From an uncultured Corynebacterium sp. (GTDB taxonomy: Bacteria > Actinomycetota > Actinomycetes > Mycobacteriales > Mycobacteriaceae), in NCBI GenBank assembly GCA_946223355.1, contig CAMIPB010000009.1, positions 1 through 64,000 of the forward strand: 64,000 nucleotides of DNA, written 5' to 3'. Positions 1 to 8,392 of the stretch are shown here, one piece after another. Within the stretch, counting starts at the first letter, position 1; every line of letters starts with the position of its first letter. A model generated the notes under the pieces. The model did not search any database and was not told the origin of the DNA. It worked only from the letters and a program-made list of their open reading frames with translations. A program made the position numbers and the translations under genes.

Positions 1-51
1 ATAGGACACTAGCACCTCAAGCTAGCGCGTCTGCCATTCCGCCACCCGGGC
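1..51 (-). tRNA. tRNA-Leu (GAG), 3' part cut by window edge
   Basis: Read on the minus strand, the sequence begins GCCCGGGTGGCGGAATGG, the typical acceptor and D-arm of a class II leucine tRNA. It continues through an anticodon stem CTAGC/GCTAG whose loop reads TTGAGGT, giving anticodon GAG. The gene runs off the left edge after the start of the variable arm, so the T-arm is not visible. It ends upstream of a plus-strand gene, so the two are divergent. Confidence 0.9.
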
Positions 52-224
52 CGGTTGCGGTGTGAACCTCGCGGTTAACGCACCTGATAACAATAGCCCG
101 CACTTGTACGACTCGCCAAATCGCCACTACAGGCCTAGTTTTTACAAAGCTTCCGGCAACGGTGAACTACATCTGTGGCATTCAAGGCCTCAAAGGAACT
201 GATATTAGGGTAAAAAGGAGAGGT

Positions 225-767
225 ATGACTTACCAATCAGACTCACGTTTTCCTGGCCCTGATCCGTACGCCCCATTGAAAGACCTTCCGTCGTTTTCTC
301 TTGGCTCTATGGATTTGGTCGATGGGGATGAGCTCATGGACAAGTTCCGTGCGCCAAACAATGTCTCTCCCCACCTAGAGTGGGCCAATTTGCCAGAGGG
401 CACCAAGTCCCTTGCTATTACTTGCTTTGACCCTGATGCACCAACTGCAGCTGGATTTTGGCATTGGGCTGTCTTTAATATCCCGGTTGAGGTTAACGAG
501 TTAAAGTCTGGCGCGGGCTCAACTGAGGATCTGGGCCTGGGAGGAGATGTCATTTCACTCAAGGGAGATTCTGGGCAACGCACCTACTATGGTCCGCAGC
601 CCCCGGCAGGGCATGGCCCGCACCGGTATTTATTCGCAGTTCATGCAGTCGACGTCGAAAAGCTCGATGTTGATGCGGATGCCACGCCAACGGTCCTTGG
701 ATTCAACCTCTACTTCCACTCGATCGGTCGCGCAATTTTGTGGGGCTGGGCAGAAACCGAGGAGTAG
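225..767 (+). CDS. PEBP / YbhB-YbcL family (Raf-kinase-inhibitor-like) protein
   Basis: A 180-residue single-domain protein of the phosphatidylethanolamine-binding family. The ligand-pocket motifs are visible: DPDAP near residue 70, HWAVFNIP about ten residues later, and a YYGPQPPAGHGPHRY stretch near residue 125 that matches the family's GPxPPxGxHRY signature. Bacterial members are cytosolic and their ligand is usually unknown, so no reaction is assigned. The start at 225 is chosen because AAAAAGGAGAGG lies directly before it; an in-frame upstream start at 162 has no such site. It is followed 28 bases later by a small membrane protein gene on the same strand. Confidence 0.9.
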   Translation: MTYQSDSRFPGPDPYAPLKDLPSFSLGSMDLVDGDELMDKFRAPNNVSPHLEWANLPEGTKSLAITCFDPDAPTAAGFWHWAVFNIPVEVNELKSGAGSTEDLGLGGDVISLKGDSGQRTYYGPQPPAGHGPHRYLFAVHAVDVEKLDVDADATPTVLGFNLYFHSIGRAILWGWAETEE

Positions 768-795
768 AAGACAGGAATACTGTTAGTCTGTAGCA

Positions 796-1188
796 ATGAC
801 TTCAACTGCAGATAATCTCCCGCCAGTCATCCCATCCGCTATGCGGTTGGGTGGCGCGTTCCTCGCTATCGCGGGCGTGCTCTTTATCTTTCTTGTACTG
901 GACGCTATTAACGAAGGCTGGGTCGCGCCGTTTGTGTTGGACATTCAACGCGTGATTATTTTGGTGGCGGCCGCAATTGTTGGTGCATTTTCTTCTCGCG
1001 GTAGTCAGGAAGGACGCTCAGCTTCGAATTTGGCAGTCCTCGGGATAGCCGTACTGTTGATTATTGCCTCTCGGTTTATCCCTAATTCTGTGCTGTTTGC
1101 AACCGAATTTTTCTGGGTATTGGGCTGGATCATAATGGCCGTAGTGTGTGCATTGGTCTTGCGCAGATCCGTTGCCGCTAACGCTTAA
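796..1188 (+). CDS. small integral membrane protein, function unknown
   Basis: 130 residues with about four hydrophobic segments (roughly residues 17-38, 45-65, 77-93 and 100-122) separated by short loops, one of which (SSRGSQEGRS) is polar. No catalytic motif was recognised; it looks like one of the small four-helix membrane proteins common in corynebacteria. The start ATG has no clear ribosome-binding site, but a TAGTCT hexamer ends 6 bases before it, so the transcript may be leaderless. Its last 11 bases overlap the end of pyrD on the opposite strand. Confidence 0.75.
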   Translation: MTSTADNLPPVIPSAMRLGGAFLAIAGVLFIFLVLDAINEGWVAPFVLDIQRVIILVAAAIVGAFSSRGSQEGRSASNLAVLGIAVLLIIASRFIPNSVLFATEFFWVLGWIIMAVVCALVLRRSVAANA

Positions 1189-2266
1189 ACGGAAGTTCTT
1201 TGCCCACGGCTTCGCTAATATTTGATAGACCATGTGCTTTTAGTTGCTGCGCCAGTCCACGGTGGATTTGATCCACCCAACCTGGACCGCCGTAAATGAG
1301 ACCAGTGTAGCCCTGTAGCAAGCTCGCGCCGGCTCCAATGCGTTCCCAAGCGTCCTCTGGAGTTGAGATTCCACCAACGCCTACTAGGACAAGACTGTCA
1401 CCGACGCGTTCATAAATGCGTCGAAGTACTCGTACCGCCGCGTCTTTTACTGGAGGACCGGAAATACCTCCCGCGCCCATAGCGCTAACTTTGCTCTCGT
1501 TGGTAGTCAACCCGTCACGAGAAATAGTGGTATTGGTAGCAATTATTCCAGCTAAGTCCAATTCAACTGCCAAATCCGCTACCGCATCGATATCAGCATC
1601 ATTTAGATCAGGGGCGATTTTAACCAACACTGGTGCAGTCGTCGCTTCTTTGACCGCTTCTAGAATGGGTCGAAGAGATTCGACTGCCTGCAGGTCCCGT
1701 AGTCCAGGCGTATTCGGGGAAGACACATTCACCGCTACGTAGTCCGCTAAATTGCCGAGAACTGAAGCTGATTGGCGGTAATTGGCTACTGCATCTTCAG
1801 AAGGCGTTACTTTATTTTTGCCAATGTTGATACCAATGACGTCAGACGTCGTGCGTGCTCGTAAGTTCTTAGCAGCTTTAGCAGCACCTCCGTTGTTAAA
1901 ACCCATGCGGTTGAGGATGGCCTTATCCTGCGGAAGTCGAAACAGCCGCGGCTGTGGATTTCCTGGTTGCGGGAAAGCAGTAATAGTTCCTAGCTCTGCG
2001 TAACCAAAACCTACAGCTGCCCACGCGTCCGGTGCGCTTGCGTGTTTATCAAACCCTGCGGCTAGACCTAGGGGGCGGGGAAACTTCAGACCAAAGACCT
2101 CTTGCTCAAGCAAAGGGTCTGAGAATGTAAGTTTGCTCAAAGCGCGGTGTAGGGGGGTAACACGATTAAGTACCCGCATGCAGTTACTAATCAACACGTG
2201 GATGCGCTCGGGTTCGAGCTGGAACATTGCCTTTAAGGCCAGGCCGTACGCTGCGTTGTAAAACAT
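1178..2266 (-). CDS. pyrD: dihydroorotate dehydrogenase (quinone), class 2
   Basis: Oxidises dihydroorotate to orotate in pyrimidine synthesis, passing electrons to the membrane quinone pool. The 362-residue length and the N-terminal amphipathic region before the TIM barrel fit the membrane-associated class 2 enzymes. Visible motifs include GLAAGFDK, GINIGKNK, the catalytic-loop NVSSPNTPGLR with its serine, and a C-terminal GVGGI phosphate-binding segment followed by GYTGLIYGGP. Start and preceding stop overlap as TAATG, so translation is probably coupled to the upstream lipoprotein gene. The 3' end overlaps the convergent membrane protein gene by 11 bases. Confidence 0.97.
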   Translation of the reverse strand: MFYNAAYGLALKAMFQLEPERIHVLISNCMRVLNRVTPLHRALSKLTFSDPLLEQEVFGLKFPRPLGLAAGFDKHASAPDAWAAVGFGYAELGTITAFPQPGNPQPRLFRLPQDKAILNRMGFNNGGAAKAAKNLRARTTSDVIGINIGKNKVTPSEDAVANYRQSASVLGNLADYVAVNVSSPNTPGLRDLQAVESLRPILEAVKEATTAPVLVKIAPDLNDADIDAVADLAVELDLAGIIATNTTISRDGLTTNESKVSAMGAGGISGPPVKDAAVRVLRRIYERVGDSLVLVGVGGISTPEDAWERIGAGASLLQGYTGLIYGGPGWVDQIHRGLAQQLKAHGLSNISEAVGKELPFKR

Positions 2267-3258
2267 TACTTGCTCACAATCTGTAGATCGCCGCTGGTTG
2301 CGGAACCAATCGCCACAAAACCATCGCCGGCAGCAATGGAATGCGCGTCGGCGATTGTACTAATTTCTTCTTTCTGTACAGGCTGCCCGGTACTGATATC
2401 AAAACCGTATGCTCTGTTGTTGTCGGTCGTCGTGACCCAAGCGAGCTCACCATCCCAAGCGGCACCCCAGGGCGTGCCGTCTACGGGCGCCAGCTGATGT
2501 AAACGAACCACGGTCCCAGAGGTATAAACTGCCATTTGCTTGCCTAAAGTGTCGGCTGCAACGATAACTTCATCGGGGCTTCCACTAGAAATCTTTCCCA
2601 CACCTACACCGATTCTTAAACGTCCGCCTTCACGCTTTTGCTGCCAGTCCAGATTCTGAATAGTGGAGTCACCACGGTTAATACGCACGGGTGACTCGCC
2701 AACTACCACAAGTTGATGCGTTGGTGCTGCTGCCTTAAATTCTTCAAAGCTGCCGTCAGCTTGAATGATGCGTACCACGTTATCGTTGTGGGAAGCTGCA
2801 ATGATTTCCCCAGAAGGTACACGTACAGCCGAGGTCACCTGGAGCCCCTCGACGGTCAAAACCTCTTCCCGTTCTGGTTGCTGCGCCGGTATTACTCGAA
2901 TGTTTTCTCCGCACGGCACAATGAATGCTGGATTATTTCCTCCAGACGTAGTGAGCTCCTCACATCCAGTGATTTCCGTAGTAAACGCCTCACCAGCCTT
3001 AATACTTTCCGGACTGCCAACCATCAGTTGTTTGTCCGTACGCACAGCCAGTACAGAACCTATGGCGTCGACATCTTCGATTGCCTGCGCACCGTTGACG
3101 TGAACGATATCGCCATCTAGTTGTTTTCCTGAGTTCGGCGATTGTGCGGGAGTGGCACCTCCGACCTGCTCAGGAGTGTTCATCACTGGTTGAGGCGAGC
3201 ATGCCCCCATAGCCAAGACAGTAGGAAAAGCAAGGGATAAAAGCAGTCGACGTTTCAC
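2266..3258 (-). CDS. predicted secreted lipoprotein, beta-propeller-like
   Basis: A GTG start at 3258 gives 330 residues beginning with a positive N-terminus, a hydrophobic core and a lipobox (L-A-M-G-A-C) that places the lipidated cysteine at residue 20. The in-frame extension to 3360 is rejected because it would bury the signal peptide. The mature protein is rich in short beta-type repeats of the form V-x-AAD/TL-G with hydrophobic strands, suggesting a propeller-like fold, but I could not assign a named family. It is translationally coupled (TAATG) to pyrD; an envelope role independent of pyrimidine synthesis is more likely than a shared pathway. Confidence 0.8.
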   Translation of the reverse strand: MKRRLLLSLAFPTVLAMGACSPQPVMNTPEQVGGATPAQSPNSGKQLDGDIVHVNGAQAIEDVDAIGSVLAVRTDKQLMVGSPESIKAGEAFTTEITGCEELTTSGGNNPAFIVPCGENIRVIPAQQPEREEVLTVEGLQVTSAVRVPSGEIIAASHNDNVVRIIQADGSFEEFKAAAPTHQLVVVGESPVRINRGDSTIQNLDWQQKREGGRLRIGVGVGKISSGSPDEVIVAADTLGKQMAVYTSGTVVRLHQLAPVDGTPWGAAWDGELAWVTTTDNNRAYGFDISTGQPVQKEEISTIADAHSIAAGDGFVAIGSATSGDLQIVSK

Positions 3259-3319
3259 AAAGTCAGATCCTAGCAGCGCCGACCGGCCAAGCCTGCAACG
3301 CTCGCTCGCCGTAGGTGAG

Positions 3320-3325
3320 TATTGT
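3320..3325 (+). promoter_or_regulatory. candidate -10 box of uppP
   Basis: TATTGT ends 8 bases before the ATG at 3334, the spacing expected if transcription starts at or next to the start codon. No ribosome-binding site lies in between. The assignment is by eye only. Confidence 0.4.
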
Positions 3326-3333
3326 GTGTGCCT

Positions 3334-4173
3334 ATGCATGACGCAATGAGCTGGACTCAAGTTATAGTTTTATCCATCGTCCAAGGTCTCACCGAATTCT
3401 TGCCGGTGAGCTCCTCAGGTCACCTTCGCATTGTCTCAGAGCTTTTCTGGGGCGTTGATGCTGGCGCATCATTCACCGCAGTTATCCAACTGGGTACTGA
3501 ACTTGGGGTGCTTGTCTACTTCGCCCCGATGATCTGGCAAATAATCAAAGGTTGGTGCATTGGCTGGGCTGACAAATCACGACGTGGCCAGGACTGGAAA
3601 ATGGGCTGGTATGTCATCGTCGGCTCTATCCCCATTGGCGTCATTGGTCTATTGGCTGAGGACTATATTCGGGGCGCGCTTCGAAATTTGTGGATTACCG
3701 CGTCGATGCTCATTCTTTTCTCTTTTGTGTTCATTGCGGCAGAGCGTATGGGCAAGAAATCTCGTGGTTTTGACGAGTTGACTATGAAGGATGCAATCGT
3801 GATGGGCCTATGCCAATGCCTCGCATTGATCCCAGGAGTCTCTCGTTCAGGCGGAACAATTTCCGGTGGTCTTTTTCTTGGATTGGATAGGGAAGTTGCC
3901 ACGCGTTTTAGTTTCCTTCTTGCAATCCCTGCGGTGTTGGCCTCTGGTTTGTTCTCGCTTCCCGACGCTTTCGCACCCCAGGCTGGTCAAGCAGCTTCAG
4001 GTCTCCAGCTGTTGGTGGGCACAACCGTCGCTTTCGCGTTGGGATATGCGTCCATCGCATGGCTTCTGAAGTTTGTCTCTGGCCATTCATTTGAGTGGTT
4101 CGCGGCTTACCGCATTCCGATTGGCATTGTTGTTATGATTCTGCTGGCTTTGGGTATGCTTCAGCCGCTTTAG
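3334..4173 (+). CDS. uppP: undecaprenyl-diphosphatase
   Basis: Membrane enzyme (BacA type) that dephosphorylates undecaprenyl pyrophosphate, recycling the lipid carrier of cell-wall precursors. Signature motifs are present: GLTEFLPVSSSGHL near residue 18 and PGVSRSGG near residue 170, which carry the catalytic glutamate, serine and arginine residues of the family. Seven to eight hydrophobic helices fill the rest; the 279-residue length is normal. ATG 3334 is chosen because it sits 8 bases after a TATTGT box; ATG 3346 (MSWTQV) is an alternative with the same frame. Divergent from the lipoprotein gene, and followed 23 bases later by mshC. Confidence 0.96.
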   Translation: MHDAMSWTQVIVLSIVQGLTEFLPVSSSGHLRIVSELFWGVDAGASFTAVIQLGTELGVLVYFAPMIWQIIKGWCIGWADKSRRGQDWKMGWYVIVGSIPIGVIGLLAEDYIRGALRNLWITASMLILFSFVFIAAERMGKKSRGFDELTMKDAIVMGLCQCLALIPGVSRSGGTISGGLFLGLDREVATRFSFLLAIPAVLASGLFSLPDAFAPQAGQAASGLQLLVGTTVAFALGYASIAWLLKFVSGHSFEWFAAYRIPIGIVVMILLALGMLQPL

Positions 4174-4183
4174 AGACACGATG

Positions 4184-4189
4184 TAGCAT
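4184..4189 (+). promoter_or_regulatory. candidate -10 box of mshC
   Basis: TAGCAT ends exactly 7 bases before the mshC ATG, within the 23-base gap after uppP. The spacing suggests a leaderless mshC transcript in addition to any read-through from uppP. Confidence 0.4.
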
Positions 4190-4196
4190 GTAAGGC

Positions 4197-5432
4197 ATGC
4201 ATTCTTGGCCAGTCCCTTCATATGAACGCGTTCCTGGAAAAGCACGTGAGCTTCGTTTATTCGATTCTGCAGACCGTGCTGTACGCGAAGTCAACGCTGC
4301 ACATCGAGCCACCATGTACGTTTGCGGTATTACTCCGTACGACTCAACGCATCTCGGCCATGCCGCGACGTATTTGACCTTTGACCTGATCTATCGCCAA
4401 CTGCTGGACATGGGGCATGAGGTTCATTACGTTCAAAACATTACCGACGTGGATGACCCATTATTTGAGCGCGCTGCTCGTGACGGCGTCGATTGGCGTG
4501 AACTTGGAACATCACAAATCGATCTTTTCCGCTCCGATATGGAAACCTTGGGTGTATTCCCGCCACAGGATTACATTGGTGCGATTGAGTCCGTAGATGA
4601 AGTCATAGATTTAGTCCAGAAGCTTCTCGACGCCGGTGCTGCCTATGTCGTCGATGATCCACAGTTCCCAGATGTATACGCAGCATTTGATGCGACCGCA
4701 CATTTTGGTTACGAGTCCAATTATTCGCGTAAAGAAATGGAAAAACTTTTCGCTGAACGCGGCGGCGATCCAGATCGTGTAGGCAAAAGGGATCCCCTTG
4801 ACGCGCTCGTGTGGCGGGCTCACCGTGAGGGCGAACCAGCATGGGATTCTCCGTTTGGGCCGGGACGCCCGGGCTGGCACGTAGAGTGTTCTGCTATCGC
4901 TACAAATCGTTTAGGAACCACCTTCGATATTCAAGGTGGAGGCTCAGACCTTCGTTTCCCACACCATGAGTACTCCGCAGCTCATGCGGAGGCTGCATAT
5001 GGCGTTGAGCGAATGGCTAACTTCTATGTTCATTCCGGAATGATTGGCCTAGACGGTACAAAAATGTCCAAGTCTCTTGGCAATTTAGTTTTCGTTCACA
5101 AACTCACTCGACAAGGGGTCGAACCTTCCGCCATCAGACTTGGCGTGTACTCCAGCCACTATCGTGGTGATCGTGACTGGTCCGACCGGGTGCTAAAGAC
5201 CGCGCAAGACCGTCTTAAACTGTGGCGAACTGCTCTGGAAACGCCTGGAACAACAGCCAATGCACAACAACTAGTTGACAAGGTTCGTGAGCACCTAGCC
5301 ACTGATCTTGACACCCCTTCTGCTTTGGCAGCAATTGATGATTGGGCTCAGTCGAGCAGGGGAGAAGATCACCAAGAAGCTTCGTCTTTGGTGCGAACGG
5401 CATTAATTTCCTTGTTGGGCGTGCAGCTTTAG
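4197..5432 (+). CDS. mshC: cysteine:glucosaminyl-inositol ligase MshC (mycothiol synthesis)
   Basis: Joins L-cysteine to GlcN-inositol with ATP, the penultimate step of mycothiol synthesis; it is a paralogue of cysteinyl-tRNA synthetase. The class I synthetase motifs are clear: zinc-binding Cys43 in YVCGITPYDSTHLGHA, and KMSKSLGN near residue 285. The length of 411 residues is right for MshC and too short for CysS, because the anticodon-binding domain is missing. The N-terminal MHSWPVP opening is also typical of MshC. Presence of this gene is strong evidence for an actinobacterium. It is followed by a small conserved gene 15 bases downstream. Confidence 0.97.
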   Translation: MHSWPVPSYERVPGKARELRLFDSADRAVREVNAAHRATMYVCGITPYDSTHLGHAATYLTFDLIYRQLLDMGHEVHYVQNITDVDDPLFERAARDGVDWRELGTSQIDLFRSDMETLGVFPPQDYIGAIESVDEVIDLVQKLLDAGAAYVVDDPQFPDVYAAFDATAHFGYESNYSRKEMEKLFAERGGDPDRVGKRDPLDALVWRAHREGEPAWDSPFGPGRPGWHVECSAIATNRLGTTFDIQGGGSDLRFPHHEYSAAHAEAAYGVERMANFYVHSGMIGLDGTKMSKSLGNLVFVHKLTRQGVEPSAIRLGVYSSHYRGDRDWSDRVLKTAQDRLKLWRTALETPGTTANAQQLVDKVREHLATDLDTPSALAAIDDWAQSSRGEDHQEASSLVRTALISLLGVQL

Positions 5433-5447
5433 CATTTTTAGGTAACA

Positions 5448-5837
5448 ATGAATGGCATGACGATTCGCGCAGAATTTCAACCAACCGTAGATGAGTTCAT
5501 ATCTAATTTGGAGTCTTTCGCCACAGGTTCTTACCTAAAGCCGGAGGAGAAGGAATATTGGGATCAGCCTTTTGACCCAGTCGTTCTTCCTCAGCTTCGT
5601 TCTATCGTAGAAAGCCTTCTTGATTCTCTCGATGCGCTTCCAGATGATCCGGAAGGCGAAATTCTAGCCGCAGCGGTTCAAAAGCACTTTGATGAGATCA
5701 ACGCGTTTAACCGCAAGCATGAAGATGCGGTTGTAGAGCCGGAAGAAAAAGCTGAGCTGCAGGAACTTGTTTACAACGCTGCCGCCGCAACCGGCGCAGA
5801 TGATGAAGCCCTTTCACAGTTGCCAGATCTGGACTAA
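5448..5837 (+). CDS. conserved actinobacterial protein, function unknown
   Basis: 129 residues, strongly acidic, predicted mostly alpha-helical and soluble, with the segment EEKEYWDQPFDPVVLPQL as its most distinctive part. I do not recognise a domain or catalytic motif. The gene sits between mshC and a HAD phosphatase with short gaps on both sides (15 and 7 bases), so the three are probably co-transcribed, and similar small proteins occur at this place in other corynebacteria. An alternative start lies three codons in (5457). Confidence 0.75.
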   Translation: MNGMTIRAEFQPTVDEFISNLESFATGSYLKPEEKEYWDQPFDPVVLPQLRSIVESLLDSLDALPDDPEGEILAAAVQKHFDEINAFNRKHEDAVVEPEEKAELQELVYNAAAATGADDEALSQLPDLD

Positions 5838-5844
5838 ACATTTT

Positions 5845-6549
5845 ATGACTTTAAAACCAGCAGCCATTTTCTGGGACATGGATGGCACGTTGACGGACTC
5901 CGAACCCCTGTGGGAAAAAGCCACCTTTGAGCTTTCTGAGCGCTTGGGAAAAAGGATTACACCAGAACAACGGGCACAAACTGTAGGATCGTCTTTTACT
6001 TTTACGCTCGGTCTATGTGCAGATAACGCTGGTTATGTGCTTCAACCGGGGGATTTTGAAAAGTATCGCGAGTTTATGTTTTCCCGGGTGGGTGAACTTT
6101 TCGAAAAACATTTAGATACCTTTCCGGGGATACGAGAGCTGCTCTGTGACCTTCAGTCGTTGGACATTCCGATGATGCTTACTACCAACACCGAACGCGA
6201 AGTGGCAGATTTTGCAATTGATGCAATCGGTCGCCACTTTTTCGTGGACACTTTATGCGGTGACGAAGTTCCCCAGCAAAAGCCCGCACCAGACATGTAC
6301 CTGATGGCAGCGGAGACTGTCGGTGCGCCACCAAGTGAATGCCTAGTGTTTGAAGATTCCTACGCTGGAATGACAGCTGCAGTCGAAGCAGGCTGTCGCG
6401 TTATTGGCTTACCGGCGGGCCCTGAGGTGGATGTCCCAGAGGGCGTCGTGCCCGTTTCAACCGTCTACTCAAATACGCACCTCGAGGGAGCTAACGCCGG
6501 AGATGTTTTGCGGTGGTTTAACGATCATCGTTTCGCGCCCACGGTATAG
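5845..6549 (+). CDS. HAD-superfamily phosphatase (beta-phosphoglucomutase/CbbY-like)
   Basis: 234 residues with the four HAD motifs: motif I DMDGT with nucleophile Asp11 and acid/base Asp13; motif II in MMLTTNTE; motif III lysine in QQKPAPD; motif IV FEDSYAGMTAA. The helical cap inserted after motif I places it with the small-molecule phosphatases of the CbbY/PGM group; the substrate cannot be read from sequence. ATG 5845 is chosen because the family N-terminus starts there (KPAAIFWDMDGT); an in-frame extension upstream overlaps the preceding gene and is not credible. Confidence 0.9.
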   Translation: MTLKPAAIFWDMDGTLTDSEPLWEKATFELSERLGKRITPEQRAQTVGSSFTFTLGLCADNAGYVLQPGDFEKYREFMFSRVGELFEKHLDTFPGIRELLCDLQSLDIPMMLTTNTEREVADFAIDAIGRHFFVDTLCGDEVPQQKPAPDMYLMAAETVGAPPSECLVFEDSYAGMTAAVEAGCRVIGLPAGPEVDVPEGVVPVSTVYSNTHLEGANAGDVLRWFNDHRFAPTV

Positions 6550-6562
6550 CCCCGTAATGGGG
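6550..6562 (+). terminator. weak hairpin after the HAD gene
   Basis: CCCC-GTAAT-GGGG directly after the stop codon, followed by GTATTTAC. The stem is only four G-C pairs and the U-tract is poor, so this is at best a weak terminator. Confidence 0.3.
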
Positions 6563-6612
6563 GTATTTACACAGGAAAAACCACTGGAAATAACCAGCTG
6601 CACCACTGGTCA

Positions 6613-6640
6613 TGACTTCCACTGCATTCAGAGTTATGCT
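6613..6640 (+). promoter_or_regulatory. candidate aspA promoter
   Basis: TGACTT (6613-6618) and TATGCT (6635-6640) separated by 16 bases. A start site near 6647 would leave a leader of about 68 bases containing the strong AAGGAGAGG ribosome-binding site before the aspA ATG. The rest of the 6563-6612 region holds repeated CCACTGG words but no convincing operator. Confidence 0.4.
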
Positions 6641-6714
6641 TATCAGTGAAGGCGAAATCAACTAAAAAACTCAAGATTTCGCACGCACTGAGGGATCGAA
6701 GGAGAGGCAAGACT

Positions 6715-8259
6715 ATGGCCAAGAATTCCACCAAAGACGAAAACGTCAAGGAATCGACCAAGACCACAGAAGCAGCAGTATCAAAGAAGAACAAGGCTAC
6801 GTCTACGGACAAGAAGAAGTCAGCCAAACCGTCCAAGGGAACTCGCATTGAGGAAGACCTCTTGGGGCAATTGGAGGTTGCAAATGACGTCTACTACGGC
6901 GTGCACACCATGCGCGCTATTGACAACTTCCAGATTTCATATGTAACTATCAACTCCATTCCAGAATTCATTCGCGGTATGGTCATGGTCAAAAAAGCCG
7001 CTGCGATGGCCAACCGTCGTCTGCACACCCTGCCAAAGAAAAAAGCGGAAGCCATCATCTGGGCATGTGACCAGATTTTGGAAGAGGGTCGCTGCATGGA
7101 CCAATTCCCGCTGGATGTCTTCCAGGGCGGCGCAGGTACCAGCCTGAACATGAACACCAACGAAGTAGTAGCCAACCTGGCGTTGGAGTACTTAGGCAAG
7201 GAGAAGGGCTCCTACGACATCATCAACCCAAATGATGACGTCAACATGTCGCAATCCACGAACGATGCGTACCCAACTGGTTTCCGCCTTGGTTTGTACG
7301 CCGAGATGGACAAGCTGATTGAGCGCCTAGACCAATTGCAGTCTTCCTTCTTAGTGAAGGCGAATGAGTTCCAAGACATCTTGAAGATGGGCCGCACTCA
7401 GCTACAAGATGCCGTCCCAATGACTCTGGGTGATGAATTCAAGGCATTTGCACATAACCTGCAAGAAGAGCAGGGCGTTTTGCGAGATGCTCAATCTCGC
7501 TTGCTGCAGATTAACCTGGGCGCAACTGCAATCGGAACCGGGGTTAATACTCCTGCGGGCTACCGTCATCAGGTCACAGCTGCGTTGCAGGAAGTCACTG
7601 GTCTCGCCATCGTTTCTGCTCCAGACCTAATCGAAGCGACAAGCGACTGTGGTGCTTACGTCTTGGCACACTCGGCAATCAAGCGTGCCGCTATGAAACT
7701 TTCCAAGATCTGTAATGACCTCCGCCTGTTGTCCTCCGGCCCTCGCGCAGGTCTCAACGAGATCAACTTGCCTCCACGTCAGGCTGGTTCTTCCATCATG
7801 CCAGGCAAGGTAAACCCAGTTATCCCTGAGGTTGTCAACCAGGTTTGCCTGAAGGTCTTCGGCAATGATGTGACTGTCACCATGGCAGCTGAAGCTGGCC
7901 AGCTTCAGCTCAACGTTATGGAGCCAGCAATCGGTGAGCCACTGTTCCAGTCCATGCGCATCTTGGGCAACGCCTCGGATGCTTTGCGTGAAAAGTGCGT
8001 TGATGGCATCACCGCTAACGCTGATGTGTGCCGTGCTTACGTTGAAAACTCCATCGGTATCGTGACTTACCTGAACCCATTCATCGGCCACCACAACGGT
8101 GATCTGATTGCTAAGGAGTCCCTCAAGACCGGCAAGGGTGTCAAGGAGCTCGTCCTGGAAAAGGGTCTTTTGGACGAAGAAACCCTCAACAAGGTCCTGA
8201 GCGTGGAGAACTTGATGCACCCGGAATTCCGGGGTCAGCTCTACGTCGATGAGGACTAG
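6715..8259 (+). CDS. aspA: aspartate ammonia-lyase with Lys/Ser/Thr-rich N-terminal tail
   Basis: Reversibly deaminates L-aspartate to fumarate and ammonia. The superfamily signature GSSIMPGKVNP is present around residue 365, with upstream GGAGTSLNMNTNE and SQSTNDAYPT substrate-site segments. The enzyme body starts about residue 42 (RIEEDLLG); before it lies a low-complexity tail of roughly 40 residues rich in Lys, Thr, Ser and Glu. The 514-residue total exceeds the usual 470; a comparable tail is known for the C. glutamicum enzyme. Start 6715 follows AAGGAGAGG at good spacing. The next gene is a C4-dicarboxylate carrier, as in the E. coli aspA-dcuA pair. Confidence 0.97.
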   Translation: MAKNSTKDENVKESTKTTEAAVSKKNKATSTDKKKSAKPSKGTRIEEDLLGQLEVANDVYYGVHTMRAIDNFQISYVTINSIPEFIRGMVMVKKAAAMANRRLHTLPKKKAEAIIWACDQILEEGRCMDQFPLDVFQGGAGTSLNMNTNEVVANLALEYLGKEKGSYDIINPNDDVNMSQSTNDAYPTGFRLGLYAEMDKLIERLDQLQSSFLVKANEFQDILKMGRTQLQDAVPMTLGDEFKAFAHNLQEEQGVLRDAQSRLLQINLGATAIGTGVNTPAGYRHQVTAALQEVTGLAIVSAPDLIEATSDCGAYVLAHSAIKRAAMKLSKICNDLRLLSSGPRAGLNEINLPPRQAGSSIMPGKVNPVIPEVVNQVCLKVFGNDVTVTMAAEAGQLQLNVMEPAIGEPLFQSMRILGNASDALREKCVDGITANADVCRAYVENSIGIVTYLNPFIGHHNGDLIAKESLKTGKGVKELVLEKGLLDEETLNKVLSVENLMHPEFRGQLYVDED

Positions 8260-8283
8260 CGCTTCGATTTAAACCCTATATAG

Positions 8284-8353
8284 GAAAGCCGGGTACGAAC
8301 ATGAAACAGCAAAGCCCACGAGCACAGCTGTAAAAGATTCGTACCCGGCTTTC
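8284..8353 (+). other. long perfect hairpin between aspA and dcuA-like gene
   Basis: GAAAGCCGGGTACGAA (8284-8299) pairs perfectly with TTCGTACCCGGCTTTC (8338-8353), a 16-bp stem closing a 38-base loop. Inside the loop ACAGC and GCTGT can pair again, extending the structure across an internal bulge. No U-tract follows, and the end lies 39 bases before the GTG start of the transporter. It could be a Rho-independent attenuator lacking the U-tract, an mRNA-processing or stabilising element between the two cistrons, or a protein-binding RNA. Confidence 0.7.
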
Positions 8354-8392
8354 GCCATAACTCAACCATTAAATCTAACTACGTAGAAAGAT

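Noticed and set aside
230..583. 117-codon minus-strand frame inside the PEBP gene
   Set aside because: Antisense shadow with no family features; the plus-strand PEBP motifs are clear.
7627..8220. 197-codon minus-strand frame inside aspA
   Set aside because: Mirror frame of a well-conserved enzyme; no ribosome-binding site or recognisable domain.
8284..8353. Simple Rho-independent terminator
   Set aside because: The stem is unusually long with a 38-base loop and there is no U-tract; kept as an unassigned RNA element.
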